The notes below the pieces were generated by a model. That model searched no databases, had not been told where the DNA came from, and saw nothing but the letters and a program-made list of their open reading frames with translations. Below, one piece after another: positions 9,565 to 21,698 of a stretch of 30,118 nt of DNA; the first letter of the stretch is position 1, and each line of letters opens with the position of its first letter. Origin of the DNA: Lingula anatina (taxonomy: Eukaryota > Brachiopoda > Lingulata > Lingulida > Lingulidae); assembly GCF_001039355.2 (NCBI RefSeq), contig NW_019775036.1, positions 460,440 through 490,557 on the forward strand, written 5' to 3'. Position numbers and translations under genes: made by a program.

Positions 9565-11176
9565 TGGTTTACTTTTTGTTCTGAAGATGCCTTTGAAACA
9601 AGGAAATGCTGAGAGAGCTGCTCCGTTTAAATATTAAAAATTCTTGAAACGATGTCTCTTCGAATCATAATTATGCCGTGATTATGTCATGTTAAGTGAA
9701 GCATTATCATACATGGCTTACTATTTCTGCATGCAGGCATAATTGCAGCTTATGTCTAAGGATGTGATACATATATTTTGTTGTTGTTTTGTTAAACATC
9801 TGTCGTGTTGCTTATTGTTTTTCTGTTGTTTTTTTTTTTTATAAAAGCGGAAATTAAACAAATAATTCAAGAAAATAATTATATAAGACTTTTAAAGCAA
9901 CTGAAAAGCATGCATTAGAAAGGTCTTAACCTGATGTACAATAAAACCATATAACCATGTACGTATTTCGAGCTCGGTTGCGTCCATGTTGCGGTAGTTG
10001 AGATTCCCGACGCATTCAGTTTCGACACATCCAAGGCACTTGTTTCTAAATTACAATTATTGACGTTATAAATAGGCGAAACATTTTGTACCGCTTCTTC
10101 TGCGCCTTCGAGGTCAAAATGTGAAAAGAAAATTAAATGGGCGGTACAAGAAAATATCTATGAATGTATGAATCCAAACATTTCTGGGACGCTACGTATT
10201 AATTATTTTGATGAAAATGCATATATCTCATTAATGAGTAGGCCTATATTTTCTTTTTAATCATATTGGAAAAACAGGACGTTATTCTGTGCACAGAATG
10301 GGGGGTGACCGTACTTTTTAAAATTTTCAGTTTTTCTTTGCTTTAAGTTTTGAGTTACATACTGGTCATTTATTCCATATTTTAAGTTGGCTTCTGGCTT
10401 CTGACTGCTAATAATGCGTGAATGAAATTAGAGGGAGAAATTCCATTCCCGTTACACCAGCCTTTCGTAAATAACGTGCATTTTAAGAAAACTAAATCCT
10501 TAAATTAAAACGATGCCTGCGACCCATAGCTATAGACACTGGTTCTCATTCTACGCACAAGATTTGTTAAAACAATTTGTTCTCATAACTTTCGCGAGAA
10601 GAAATGATATTTAAAAAATCGTAACGAAATATATTCGTGTTTATTTGAAATATATACAATTTTCCCGCTCATCTGTGATAAATTGTGGTATCATCGTTTT
10701 CTCCCTTTACGGAAAAAAACCTCTGTCGATAATATAAAAATAACATAAATAATCAAGTTGAACTCATGTATTTCAAAGATCTACAAAATCGTTAAATGTT
10801 AATACATATTAACTGTAATTACACAGGTCCTTGACAAAGAAGTATATTCTTGCTTACAATATCACAGCATCAGAAAAAGAGTGAAATAAACTTTACAAAT
10901 CGATAGTTAAAGTTAAATCTTAATTCCAGCCACACAACAACAACAACAACAAGTACAACAACAAAGGAGAGGATACGCAAAATCACAAATATTAAGACTA
11001 GAGACCAGATTAAGAATTTCTATATTTAAGGTTTCCGAATTGCATAGTATGAATATGTTTTGCTATGGAAAAAAAGAGACTCTAAGGGAAGGCCGTATGC
11101 ATTATTGACGACATAATCCCGAGAACTTTTTTAACCATTCAGGGACCGCCTCGTCTTTGCTGCGTGCCATGTTTAA

Positions 11177-11500
11177 CTATTTCTTGAAGGCCGAGAATAG
11201 CAAGCTGCAGGCTTCGCACATCGGATCACAGAGACAGTGGATGCAAGTGGAATAGAACTTCTTGAAGCAGCCCAAGTTGATTTCGCATGCCTTGTACATC
11301 GGGGTATAGTACCAGATATGGTCGAAAGCGATGCCAGCGAACTCGCAGCCCCAGCAGAGGGCGATGAAGATGCCACAGAGGAACGTGAGAATCTTGTAGC
11401 AGAGGTTTTTCCCACAAGTGAAGCACTTGTGAGAGTTGGTCCAAACGCAGTCAATGCTGTGGGTTCCATCGGGCTCGGCGAAGATTTCTTCAAAGTCCAC
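11177..11500 (-). CDS. Caveolin terminal exon, paralogue 1 (first exon not identified)
   Basis: A 107-residue open exon starting V-D-F-E-E-I-F-A-E-P, the caveolin signature (FEDVIAEP in CAV1). It aligns without gaps to the core of vertebrate CAV1: EPDGTHS, a tryptophan in the scaffolding segment, a hydrophobic hairpin region, the HIWxxxP motif and CDPxxEA near the C-terminus. Caveolins are integral membrane proteins inserted as a cytosol-facing hairpin and they build caveolae. There are fourteen cysteines. The CAV1 palmitoylation sites C143 and C156 have cysteine equivalents; C133 is methionine and the hairpin proline P110 is phenylalanine. The acceptor before the exon (ACATGTAG) has a poor pyrimidine tract. 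No separate first exon was found nearby, so it may splice from 16878-16943 as an alternative ending, have an unrecognised first exon, or be orphaned. About 93% identical in protein to paralogue 3. Confidence 0.85.
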   Translation of the reverse strand: MDFEEIFAEPDGTHSIDCVWTNSHKCFTCGKNLCYKILTFLCGIFIALCWGCEFAGIAFDHIWYYTPMYKACEINLGCFKKFYSTCIHCLCDPMCEACSLLFSAFKK

Positions 11501-12722
11501 CTACATGTTAATAGTGCACTTAAATTGGTTTTGTTATTATAACACATTATTCAACCCTAAATTGTTACACAAGAAAACTGAAGACACTTCCGGTTATTTT
11601 AAATATGTTTTCGTTGCTGAAAGATGGTGTGGAAATGATATTTTTATACATGGCATTTTTTCGAAAGCATAATTTAGATTAACAGCAAAATGTTAAAAAG
11701 ACAAGCTGTCAATTACATAATTAATACGCATTTAGTACTTCACAGAAGTGTCTTGTTTTCTTTTTTGACACAGTCAAAATGAATAAGAATAAGGCAAAGT
11801 GTTAATAATGAATTAAATAAATTAAGGTTAGTGCAAATGTCAGTAATAGTTACGCCCATCAAAGTGCACATAAGAAGCAACCAATTTCCCTGTTAATTAA
11901 ATAGTAAAAAATTGAACATTAATAAAAATACTGAAATGCAAATCCAAGGTATAATGAACTAAATAAACAAATTAAAACTCAAACAATAGAATTGATTAGT
12001 GATCAGTTAAAATGAATTATTTCATAAACTATCTAATTATATTTCAAACAATCAAATAAAATAAGGGAAAATATGTGATGATTGTTACTAAAAGATAAAT
12101 AATATATTTTTATATCGCGATTTTTCAAACAAAATTGAAAAACGTGCACGCACACACAACATGCAACAGAAAACAATTTGTCTGAAATAACAACAATGTT
12201 GTAGCTTTTCAAAAGTAATTTTATTCAAATACAGGCAAGAAAAGAGAATAAGTAAATTTTGAAAGAAATAATTTTGCAACAACACTTGCATAATATCAAT
12301 GAGAGGGAAATGTATATTACAATATTGAGGACACAAAGTTGCGTTTTCTTAGTTTTGGTGTAAATGTTTTGGTTTTTGTGTGATTGAGTCACATACCGGG
12401 GTACCAAATATTGACTACCTATTGTCACGTATGTCATTGTGGCAAATACATTTGTATGTACATCCGTAGGGCTCAAAAGTTTAATAAATTGACATTAAAT
12501 TGTATGTACATATACGTGCTGGTAATGAGAGCCGGTTAAAAAAGACAACACCACTAGCTAGTTTAAAGACCACAATCAAAACGAACACTCTACATCACAG
12601 TAAGACAGGTCATCTGGCAGTATAGTTTAAGGTTTAAAACGATACCGGCCGACCCAGATGAACATAGAGTCAGCGCTGGCCATTCGGCTGTTGGTTCCTG
12701 TGACGACAGTCCTCGTCTGTCG
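11501..12722. other. Spacer between caveolin terminal exons
   Basis: Strongly AT-rich. I searched the minus strand for an exon encoding an NRDP-type caveolin N-terminus and found none. It should contain the 3' UTR of paralogue 2. No other feature recognised. Confidence 0.5.
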
Positions 12723-15700
12723 CTACTTTTTGAACGCTGCGAAGAACAAGCTGCAGGCTTCACACATTGGATCACACAGACAGTGGATGCAGGTGGTATA
12801 GAACTTCTTAAAGCAGCCCAAGTTGATTTCGCAAGCCTTGTACAACGGGGTGAAATACCAGATGTGGCTGAAAGCGATACCGGCGAACTCACACCCCCAG
12901 CACAGGGCGACGAAGATGCCGCACAGGAAGGTGAGAATCTTGTAGCAAAGGTTCTTGCCACAGGTGAAGCACTTGAAGGAGTTCCTCCAAACGCAATCTG
13001 CACTGTGGGTTTGGTCTGGCTCGGCGAAGACTTCCAAAAAATCCACCTGGAAACGGAGAAGAACTACTAAGCGAAGGCACATGGTAATCACAAAAGCGCA
13101 GGAACTAAATAGATCGCGTAACTTGGAAAAAAAATGAAGAGGGAAGCTAGAATTGCATATTATCCCATTCATGTAGATCTTCCTATTCAAATTGAAAATT
13201 TTGGCGCAATGCCCTTACCATATTTTCCATTATGACAAGACGCATTTGGAAAATGTGGACGGCAGCATGTGTTTTCTCTGACACTTTATTTAAAGAATAT
13301 ATGCCATATGAAATGTGGTGGAAAACAAATTGCCGGAGTGAAAAAGGTTCTTGTGTTTGCTATGACTTTTTTCAACGCCGTTTTTGAGCTTTTTTTTATA
13401 ATCAGGATCATTTGATATGCCTTTCTTGGTTGAATTTCAAATGACTGACAAATTAGTTGCATCCTCTTCTAAATAAAAGCACTATAAAGAATAAAGGAAT
13501 AATTCAAACTAAAGCAAAGAAATGGCGTATACACCCATTTATATATAAAACAATACAGAAATATACATTTAACAAAGCCATAATAAAGAAAGGTATAAAG
13601 CAGAATATCATACAGCTGACATGTCTGAAAAGGATTATGGGAACGTGATCTAAGGTTAAATCTAAAATCTGGAATATAGAGCAGAACCGAATATGCTGAA
13701 TAAAAGACGGAATGATAAGTCAAATAACACAGCTACAGGTTGTCTAATAATCCTAGAATATACTTCGATACAGTGGATGAATAGTCATGTATATGGGAGT
13801 GTGCTTTTAGGTTTATTAGACGAGATTGCTACCTGTGAACACTCCATTACCGATACGTCCTTCACCTGCATAGCGGAGTTAAGCGTTGGGTTTTCAGGTT
13901 TAAAAATAATAAGCAAGAAAATCGGGTCTAGTTCTACCTGAAACTCTTTTTCAGATAATCAGGAAACGACGAAGTATATGTTGCTATTTGTTCGACTTGC
14001 TAGTTCTATAGGCCCTACACCTAGATGAAATGTTGAATTTGACAAAGAAAGGTTTCTTAAATGCGGATAGCTAGAAGCAGGAAGGAGAGCTAAGCGAACC
14101 TAGAACTTCAACGCGCAAAAAGTACATATATAAGCGGATGAAACCTAAGGTACGTGAAAAGAGATAAATGATCAAAGAGGAGATGATAAATGATCGATGA
14201 TCATAGGTTCTAAGATATTTGGTGGAAGATATGGGGTTGGGTAACTGCACTACTTCTCCCAGCATGCCCGTTGAGAAGGCGAATGCTGCTCAGCAGAGTT
14301 TACCTCAACTGTTGCAATGGTTGGCCCGTTGCCCGTTGCTCTATAGCATGTGTCTCCTCCATCTTGCTTTATTTACTTTGGTTGATGTGGTCTTGGAAGG
14401 AAGAAATGGTCTTAATTCCCTGTACATTTCTGAGCGACCAAAGGAAAACAATTACTCGCTGGAAGTGATGCCCCGCAACAGCGGCTTTAGTCACTTTTTA
14501 CGTTTTTCCTAAACTTTTTTTTTTTTTTTTTTGTAATTCCTGAAGGTAAAGAAGTGAATAAGAAAACCCGCCCGTCCTGTTTAATTTTGAAGGGCGACGG
14601 AGTCCTCTCATCTCCTCATACGGTATACATAAGATCCCGTTCAGAACACCCTTCAAGGTACACAGTAATAACGGTTGTCATTGTCACTGCCACACTGGGC
14701 TTCTTTCAGAGCCTTCTTTACATCGCACACATATACTAACTTAATATCATTGTTTGAAAGTTTTTTCCTTATCTATTTATTGTGGTGTTAGTGAATTCTG
14801 CAATGACTATGCTAAAAAATATAATATCTATAGGTAACAAAAATAATACCGAGGCCAAAAGGCCAAGCGTGGCCTTGAAATATACTCCTAAGAAGCAGAA
14901 CCTTGGTACCCTCTGTCACGATCACCGATTGATTTTTCACTAGACATGCAAAGATACGTCTCTAGCTAAATGCCTGTACTTTTCTCCTCGAGACAAAGCA
15001 AAGTTACATAATTTTCTGCGACCCTGGTAGAGTGTAAAAGCTGTGCATAGTTATGGAAAATTGGCATTGTTTGCCAGTGTACACTACTGTTCCGAGTGTC
15101 AACATAGCTAATGCCTACCAATTCATGCGTTCGCCAAACAAAGGGAGGCGCAAATAAAAGGCTTGATAAAGCCTTTGGGGTACACTAATTCCATTTTCTC
15201 TGTTTTCCCTAGTAACTGGGTTAATGGGCTATCTTTTGTTTATTTATTGTTACTTTTAAAAAGTCCAAGTGACCGAGTGACCTAAAACAATGAAATCTAG
15301 TAAAGGTTTTCCAAGTGATACTTGCGAGATCTCCTTTTCATTTTGATAGGCCTGTTTGTTCTGATAGCTCTTCGCAGTGAGACTTCTGATTTAGTCACTG
15401 GAAGCTGATGGTTATTGTTTTTTTAGTTAGTGTTCTCGGAATCTTCTCAAATGCTTAACCAAAATATACGGAATTTTAATAATAATTTCGCCGCGTCTAT
15501 AAATTCAGATTCATATTTCTACCCCAAATTTTGGACGAATTCGCTATTGCATTGCGTTCTTTAAATTACTCTTTATTTAATTTATGCCAAGAAAATTTAT
15601 GAATCTGATTTATTAGGCATACCCTTTTTCTGAGAGTTTATTAATGATTTGACACCATTTACTACCTCGTTTACTTTTTTTTTTTGGGGAGGGGGGGGGG

Positions 15701-16043
15701 AGAGGGCAAAAGGCACTTTTAGTATATTAAAATGAAATATTTCAGGGCTATAAATATAATATTACTAAACTATACTACGGTAAAAATAAGAACCTAATTA
15801 GTTGTACAAATTATTGTAATTCGTGTTCGCTCACGGAAGTGGATTTCCTATGCAGTGAGTCAAAAGTGAAAATGGTCATGCTGAATACTACATTATATTT
15901 TGAAGCCGGTCAAAATCTCAACAGAGACCTGTTTGAAAAATTATTTTGCTCTCTCTGTCCATAGCTATTCCTAAAAAAACTAAAATCGTCACTGGAATTC
16001 AATCAATTCAGCAGTTAATTTAAATGCACTACTGCGTACATTG

Positions 16044-16085
<42 letters not shown>

Positions 16086-16943
16086 GTTTGGTTTCTTTTT
16101 TAGTTTTTCCATTCACTTTATGATTTTCTCCTACGCCAACTGCCAGTGCTACTGGCAGAAGGTGCGGTCATATTTCTATTGTTCTCGCCTCGACAGCCAT
16201 GGTACCCGATCACGTGACCTATACGACTAGGGGAAGGGGGGGGGGCGAGGGTGTACAGTTAAATGTTCAATGCTAACCACGAAATGGGGAATAAAATGTT
16301 CAGTTTTTACATCAGTTTGGCCCTATTTAACACGAATAAATGCTACTTCGATAGCAGCTATCCGTTTATGAATTATTTATCGCTAACGCTGCTGTTGTCT
16401 ATCGGTTAGAGCTGACAAGATCAATTATAATAATTTGGCATAGATGCATCTTTCTCTCCTTAGCAACTCTGTTACGCCACAAGTTTCGTCAAATTTGCTG
16501 GGCGAGGTTTATTAATCTCCTCTGTTTTTTTCTCTTTATTTTTTTCACTATATTACACCGGTAATATGAAAAGGCAAAGACCATCAAAGAATGAAAGACT
16601 TTTTAAAATTGCATTCGGAATAAAATAAATCTTAAGTAATGAAGTTTGAGGTAAAGGAAATTTATTATAGGAGACTGCACTTGAGTATGTGCTAATATTT
16701 GCTTGTACGATTTAATGCTCCTGAATTTGGGGCACATTTTCAAATTAGAAGGAAAAACTTCAACAAGAAACATTTAATGAACGCGCAATTTTATAGAAGT
16801 CAAATTCGGTGCGTGCAACGGTGCACGTATACTGCGCTTCGAAATTCGGTCTGTAAAAAAGTAGCATTTCAACTCACCGTCATGTAGTCATACATGTTGT
16901 TTGGATCACGATTGATCAGATCAATTTCTTGGGTTTCTGCCAT
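12723..16943 (-). CDS. Caveolin, paralogue 2
   Basis: Two exons, 16878-16943 and 12723-13046, joined at phase 0, give 129 residues (CAV1 has 178, with a longer N-terminus). Exon 1 reads MAETQEIDLINRDPNNMYDY and ends M-T; DLINRDP matches the conserved DLVNRDP of vertebrate caveolins just before the signature. The donor is ACG|GTGAGT and exon 2 has a strong CTCCGTTTCCAG acceptor. The core aligns without gaps to CAV1: the signature is changed to FLEVFAEP, the scaffold equivalent is rich in cysteine, HIWYFTP keeps the proline equivalent to P132, and CDPMCEA keeps C156. The hairpin proline is F. The intron of 3.8 kb is large. The pairing of these exons is inferred from phase and position; exon 1 could equally be joined to 11177-11500. 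Minus-strand AATAAA (TTTATT at 12220-12225) is a possible 3' end. Confidence 0.8.
15686..15706 (+). repeat. G-rich tract
   Basis: Runs of 4, 10 and 3 G separated by single A or AGA, following a T-run. It could form a G-quadruplex on this strand. Confidence 0.8.
16043..16084. repeat. (ATA)n trinucleotide microsatellite
   Basis: About 13 uninterrupted units in the intron of caveolin paralogue 2. Confidence 0.95.
16230..16251 (+). repeat. G-rich tract
   Basis: GGGG-AA-G10-CGA-GGG, a second stretch able to form a G-quadruplex in the same caveolin intron. Confidence 0.8.
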
Positions 16944-19748
16944 CTTTGCAGTTTTTTTTTATCTGCTCTGTCAATTAAAAAATGGAGTAAAAATGTCCAG
17001 TCCCGTTTTTCGCTCCGTGTACGTCGCACGAAATTCTGGCCAGTAGTGACAATTGATTCCCTTGCGGGATTACACCATTGGTTGGAGTGTCGACCTTGGC
17101 AACGTCACAATATGTACTTACTGGGCCCTGCGTTGTCAAGAAAATGCGGTCAGGTCGTTATGGACTTAAGACAAGTGTGATTTCTACCATACAGAACAAA
17201 CAGTGAAAGTTATCCATTGTTATTTGGTTGAAGTGGCGCTCTGGTTCCATCAGATAGATACAATGCTGGAACCGGACCGCAGCTACACAGGTGCTATAAT
17301 ACTGTGTCTGGAATTCTTGCAGCTTCATAGACATGATTGCTTTATTTTTTTAAGAACATGGATACATATTTTTTGTATGAAATATCAATACGAGACACCG
17401 GGTCGTATTAGGAATACTTGAAGGGGTAGAAGTTGGGCCAATGGTCAAGTTCTCTCTTGTGCATTGACCACACTACACATCACCTGAGCGCTGGTGATGT
17501 TTTGTGTACACTTTGATATATTTCTAAAAATTAATTCTACATCATAGTTTAATGCTGGTGTGAAAGCATGCTGTCTCCTCAATGTTTTTGGACGACCCTC
17601 AAGAGCTGTACCCAGCCATTCCCGAGGAGGGTCTCTTTTCTGAGATTAGTGAACGTTTTACATGAACCATCTTATGTGTCCCAACCTGAGAAATGACATA
17701 GAAACAACGCATTTTGATTTAAAGCGCCCCCTCCTTTTTTAAATTTGCTACCCCCAACCTCAAAATTCCCCAAATTCCAACACAGTCAAATGAAAAAATC
17801 AAACTTTTTAAGATAACTTTATGCCTTCAGTCTTCCGATGCACTTAATCGAAGTACATGTATAGGTCAACAGTTTTGGCGACAGCAGTAACTATAATTGA
17901 TCAAATACGCCGAAGTTGTAGCTTTACATCACATTGGTAGTAATAAGATGCTTTATCAGTGTCAATACCCGACCTTGACCGGACCCATAGTGTCAATACC
18001 CAATAAGGGTAACGGTCACGGTCAAGGTTTGACCAAGAATCGGTAAATTCAATGTTCCAGTATTACATCACAATGCGCCCCATGAAAGAGAGCAGATTGT
18101 TACGTGTTTATGTAATATTGTTATTGCGTATAGTCTTGCTTTGCGTCAACGTGCACTGTATACTAGTAATCTATATGGTGCTTGCAGTTTTCTTAAACTC
18201 TCTTCTTGTAGAGTTGTGCCATAAATTCAGCGTTTTTTTTTTTTTCTTGTCGTTCCGTTGGCCTGGAACGATTCTTTTAAAATTCACGGAAAATGAAGTT
18301 TATAGCATGTAATTAGTCATATCCAAAATAGATTAAATGCCAAAGAAAAATATCAATTTTTGCCCTCGTTTATGTGCAATAAGAACTTTCAGGCAGTGAA
18401 AAGTACACCAAAGTGAGATAGGTATTTTTCCTTCTAATGCTGTATTACCTGAAGTCTTTCAAGGGGTTACCTGAATCATGAATGGATCTTACACCACTGA
18501 CCGGTAAGAATCGATTCCCGATGCGCTGTTACCAATTCATATATCCAATTAGTAGCCTTGGCGTCGCTTCCTCACTGTGGACGTCAATTTCTGCCCGTGG
18601 TACTATGTGGCAAGAGTCCAAAAATGACCGGAGAACCCGTCGAAAAAAAAACACGAAGGGTTCGTGTCATTATTATCCACCTGCTTTCATTTTACTTGCT
18701 ATCAAAGTATAATTTTTCACATATATTTTGGTTTTTAAGGAACTAGTTGTTCACGCTTATTAATAATTATAACACGGTGTGTGATTAATAATGTAAGTGT
18801 TTAACCAAGGGCAAGTGTTTCCTGGAACGAATTGATCTGTATTGTCAACAATAACTTAGAGATATCAGGGCAACAATAACTATATTTCCATATGACCATG
18901 TGAAGCCAACAATACATTTCCTGGAGAAGGTGAAAGACAAAGACCCGAAGATTTTCACAGACATGTCTATTATTCAGTCTCGGACATGTCACAGTAAAAC
19001 AACCCATTGCCGTATATTGACCGAGGCTTTTACTGTCAAAGATTTCAAAGGGAATTAAGATGTTTGCGAGAGAGAAATGAAGTCCACTGTTTTGCAATTT
19101 ATTGCCTTGTATTTCAGTATCGAATTTGTTTTTACTTGATTGTCTTTACTTCTTTGTAGGGCTTTTTCGCGAAGCTTTTTCTTCGTTTCTACCTTTATCC
19201 ATCATCTAGCTTTGAGACCTTGTGATAAAGAGGACCTGAAAAAGCTCGTTGAAGGGTATCTGTAAAAACAGTACATAGTTTAAAAAACGAGTTCTGTTAT
19301 ATCTTTTGGTAGGGGAATCAGTGTTCTGATGGGTAACAGCTGACAACCAATTTTCTAACCGTAATCCTCTTCGGCTCCCAACAGAATAAGTCAAACAATT
19401 GAAAAGATATGAAGACAAAATTTAATATCAAATTTAATTCTGATGGACTGCAAGCAAGGCAAACAGTTACATTTTTTAAGATACCCTCATATAAATTCTT
19501 TTTCAAGAACCCTTGCAACCCCCGGCGCCTCTCTTTCTTTCTCAGCCTGAGGGTCGGGTATTGTACTATAACTATTGACTAAAATTGGATTCCCCACATT
19601 GGATTCCCCACTTCTGAAAGACGCATATCACATGTATCCTAGAAAAATCATAGAAAAGGCAGACGTTATGTCACTCGTAGTGGTACATTGATCAAATGTA
19701 GGAATTACAGTAATCGCTATGTACGCCTTCATGGTTATAAAGCCCTCT

Positions 19749-19932
<184 letters not shown>

Positions 19933-20234
19933 CAATGTGGAGGTTTTGGAAATTTATTTTTACAAACAGCCAAAAAGTCTTAATTTACCCGTTCGTGATT
20001 GGTAACATTAATACATTTATGAAATATATCACAGTTATGCTTGAATCGACACATTGCTATGTGATGTGCAATCGCACGATACGTTACTCAATACAGCATG
20101 GATTCTAGAAGTATAATAGTGCTACAGGAGTACAATTCATCAATAAATGTAATCAATAAGTTCACCTAATAGGGTAGATCAAATAGCGCTCAGATGGAAT
20201 GCGCATATTTTTTTCTGAAGTGAAGTGAAAATTA

Positions 20235-20262
20235 CATCATCATCATCATCATCATCATCATC
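20235..20262. repeat. (CAT)n trinucleotide microsatellite
   Basis: About nine units, in the presumed 3' flank of caveolin paralogue 3. Confidence 0.95.
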
Positions 20263-20705
20263 GAGGACCGTTTAAAATACCCAAAAGAACAAAACGCCAG
20301 TATCTCAAGATTCCTCACAAGACGCTGTAAATTCCAGAGTTGTTACATATGCACATGCTGAACGTCTTATCTTAAACTAAAATATACGTAGCCATTTATA
20401 GTCCAATCTATATCTCTTTTTTTTTTAATTCCCTTTTGTTTAAATGTTTGTAATTATAAAAAAAAAATCTATGATAATCCACTGTGATGTCTTTTAATCA
20501 ATGTCGTTAGATCCATTTGGTTGTTTTCGAAGGAACGCTCTCGATAACATAATCGCAATTCCAAAATTATTTTGTTTAATTTTCCACTGTCCAAGTCCAG
20601 TCTGAATATGAAAGAGGGCCGCTTATGTACTTGTCACAGCATACTTGAATCTCCCGACTGGAATTCTGCCGCTAGAAGAGCATGTGACGTCGCATGTTTC
20701 TTTCA

Positions 20706-21549
20706 TCATTTCTTGAAGGCCGTAAAGAACAAGCTGCAGGCTTCACACATCGGGTCACACAGACAGTGGATGCAAGTGGAATAGAACTTCTTGAAGCAGC
20801 CCAAGTTGATTTCGCAAGCCTTGTACATCGGGGTATAGTGCCAGATGTGGCTGAAGGCGATGCCAGCGAACTCGCAGCCCCAGCAGAGGGCGACAAAGAT
20901 GCCGCAGAGAAGAGTGAGGATCTTGTAGCAGAGATTTTTGCCACAAGTGAAGCACTTGTAAGAGTTGGTCCAGACGCAGTCAATGCTGTGAGTTCCATCG
21001 GGCTCGGCGAAGATTTCTTCAAAGTCCACCTAAAGCGCAAAACCAAATCATGTCAAACTGATAAAAAAAGAACAAATGCGATAAGTTGTCAATTTTTGTG
21101 AAGGAAATTCTAATTTCGGTTATTTAAAACCGTTATCTGTTACTTATCCATGCAAAAATTGGAAATAAGATATTTCTGGGCGCAAACATTATTCTATCCA
21201 ATGGACTGCATAGCTTTTTGACAAAAGCAACCCTTTTCACAAAAATACTTAAATAAGAAATATGTAATAAAAACACCGAAAGAGCAATTCTTTGTATAAA
21301 AAAATTAGCAAAATAATTATAATAAATTCATTGATTAAAAAAATTAATATGTGATGCTTTTCTTTTCTTCAGAAACAACATAAATATTCTAAACATTGTC
21401 GATCAAGAGATAAATCCTAATTGATCTTCTCTCAATTTTATGTATCAAATTTTTTTATAACTTACCGTTAAATAATGGTAAATATTAGTGGGATCTCTGT
21501 TAACGAGATCGATGTGATCAGAACTCGGAACAGTTGCTGGGTCCGACAT
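20706..21549 (-). CDS. Caveolin, paralogue 3
   Basis: A complete two-exon gene: 21466-21549 and 20706-21029, phase 0, 135 residues. Exon 1 encodes a short acidic N-terminus (MSDPATVPSSDH) and the conserved IDLVNRDP, then a tyrosine-containing NIYHYLT up to the ACG|GTAAG donor. Exon 2 follows a GGTTTTGCGCTTTAG acceptor and opens with V-D-F-E-E-I-F-A-E-P. The exon border lies just before the signature, seemingly the same place as the last intron of vertebrate CAV1. The core has 14 cysteines, keeps the equivalents of P132, C143 and C156, and lacks the P110 hairpin proline. The intron is only 436 bp. This is the best-supported caveolin here and the template for reading the other two. Expected role: a membrane-curving scaffold of caveolae at the plasma membrane. 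Confidence 0.92.
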
Positions 21550-21692
21550 CTTAGTATCACTGTATTAATATAATTTTTTTTCAAGAATTTCTTTGAATTC
21601 TGTGTGCCTAATGGCAAGACTGCAATTAATCCTCCGGCTATGTGTTTGCTGCGGCGTGCTGTTTTAGTGTAGATCTGTCGTGAAGGGCACGG

Positions 21693-21698
21693 TTTATA
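21693..21698 (-). promoter_or_regulatory. Possible TATA box for caveolin paralogue 3
   Basis: The minus strand reads CCCATATAAACC, with TATAAA here, about 145 bases upstream of the paralogue 3 start codon. That would leave a 5' UTR of roughly 115 bases. It is a single motif in AT-rich DNA and so weak evidence. Confidence 0.3.

Larger units (their letters stand above)
7822..11176. other. Intergenic stretch rich in microsatellites
   Basis: No coding exon recognised. It contains the upstream region of the phosphatase, a TAAA/AATAAATA-rich segment near 7860-7920 with the 13-mer ATGTCTGAATAAA twice, the GA, CA and CT microsatellites at 8966-9557, an A-rich tract at 9283-9316 and a short CAA run at 10934-10952. 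TTTATT at 10640-10645 reads as AATAAA on the minus strand and could end the caveolin transcript from 11177-11500. Confidence 0.5.
13047..16877. other. Caveolin paralogue 2 intron
   Basis: No convincing exon of another gene. It includes T-rich and G-rich runs, two G-rich segments with quadruplex potential (15686-15706 and 16230-16251) and the ATA repeat at 16043-16084. Short open frames such as 13693-13941 and 14219-14512 have no recognisable features. Confidence 0.5.

Noticed and set aside
11177-11185. C-terminal FKK of the caveolins as a dilysine ER-retrieval signal
   Set aside because: The signal needs lysines at -3 and -4 (KKxx); here they are the last two residues.
11237-11542. Long plus-strand open frame antisense to a caveolin exon, with counterparts at 12783-13070 and 20694-21101
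   Set aside because: It exists because the caveolin codons lack reverse-complement stops in that frame. The minus-strand frame has the caveolin signature, splice sites and matching first exons; the antisense product resembles nothing.
14304-14362. Minus-strand ATG exon with a GTAAAC donor, considered as the missing first exon for the caveolin at 11177-11500
   Set aside because: It would leave phase 2 where the caveolin exon needs phase 0, and it lacks the NRDP motif.
14219-14512. 97-codon plus-strand frame with a hydrophobic middle
   Set aside because: No splice context, no family resemblance, and it lies in the intron of caveolin paralogue 2; a frame of this length is expected occasionally.
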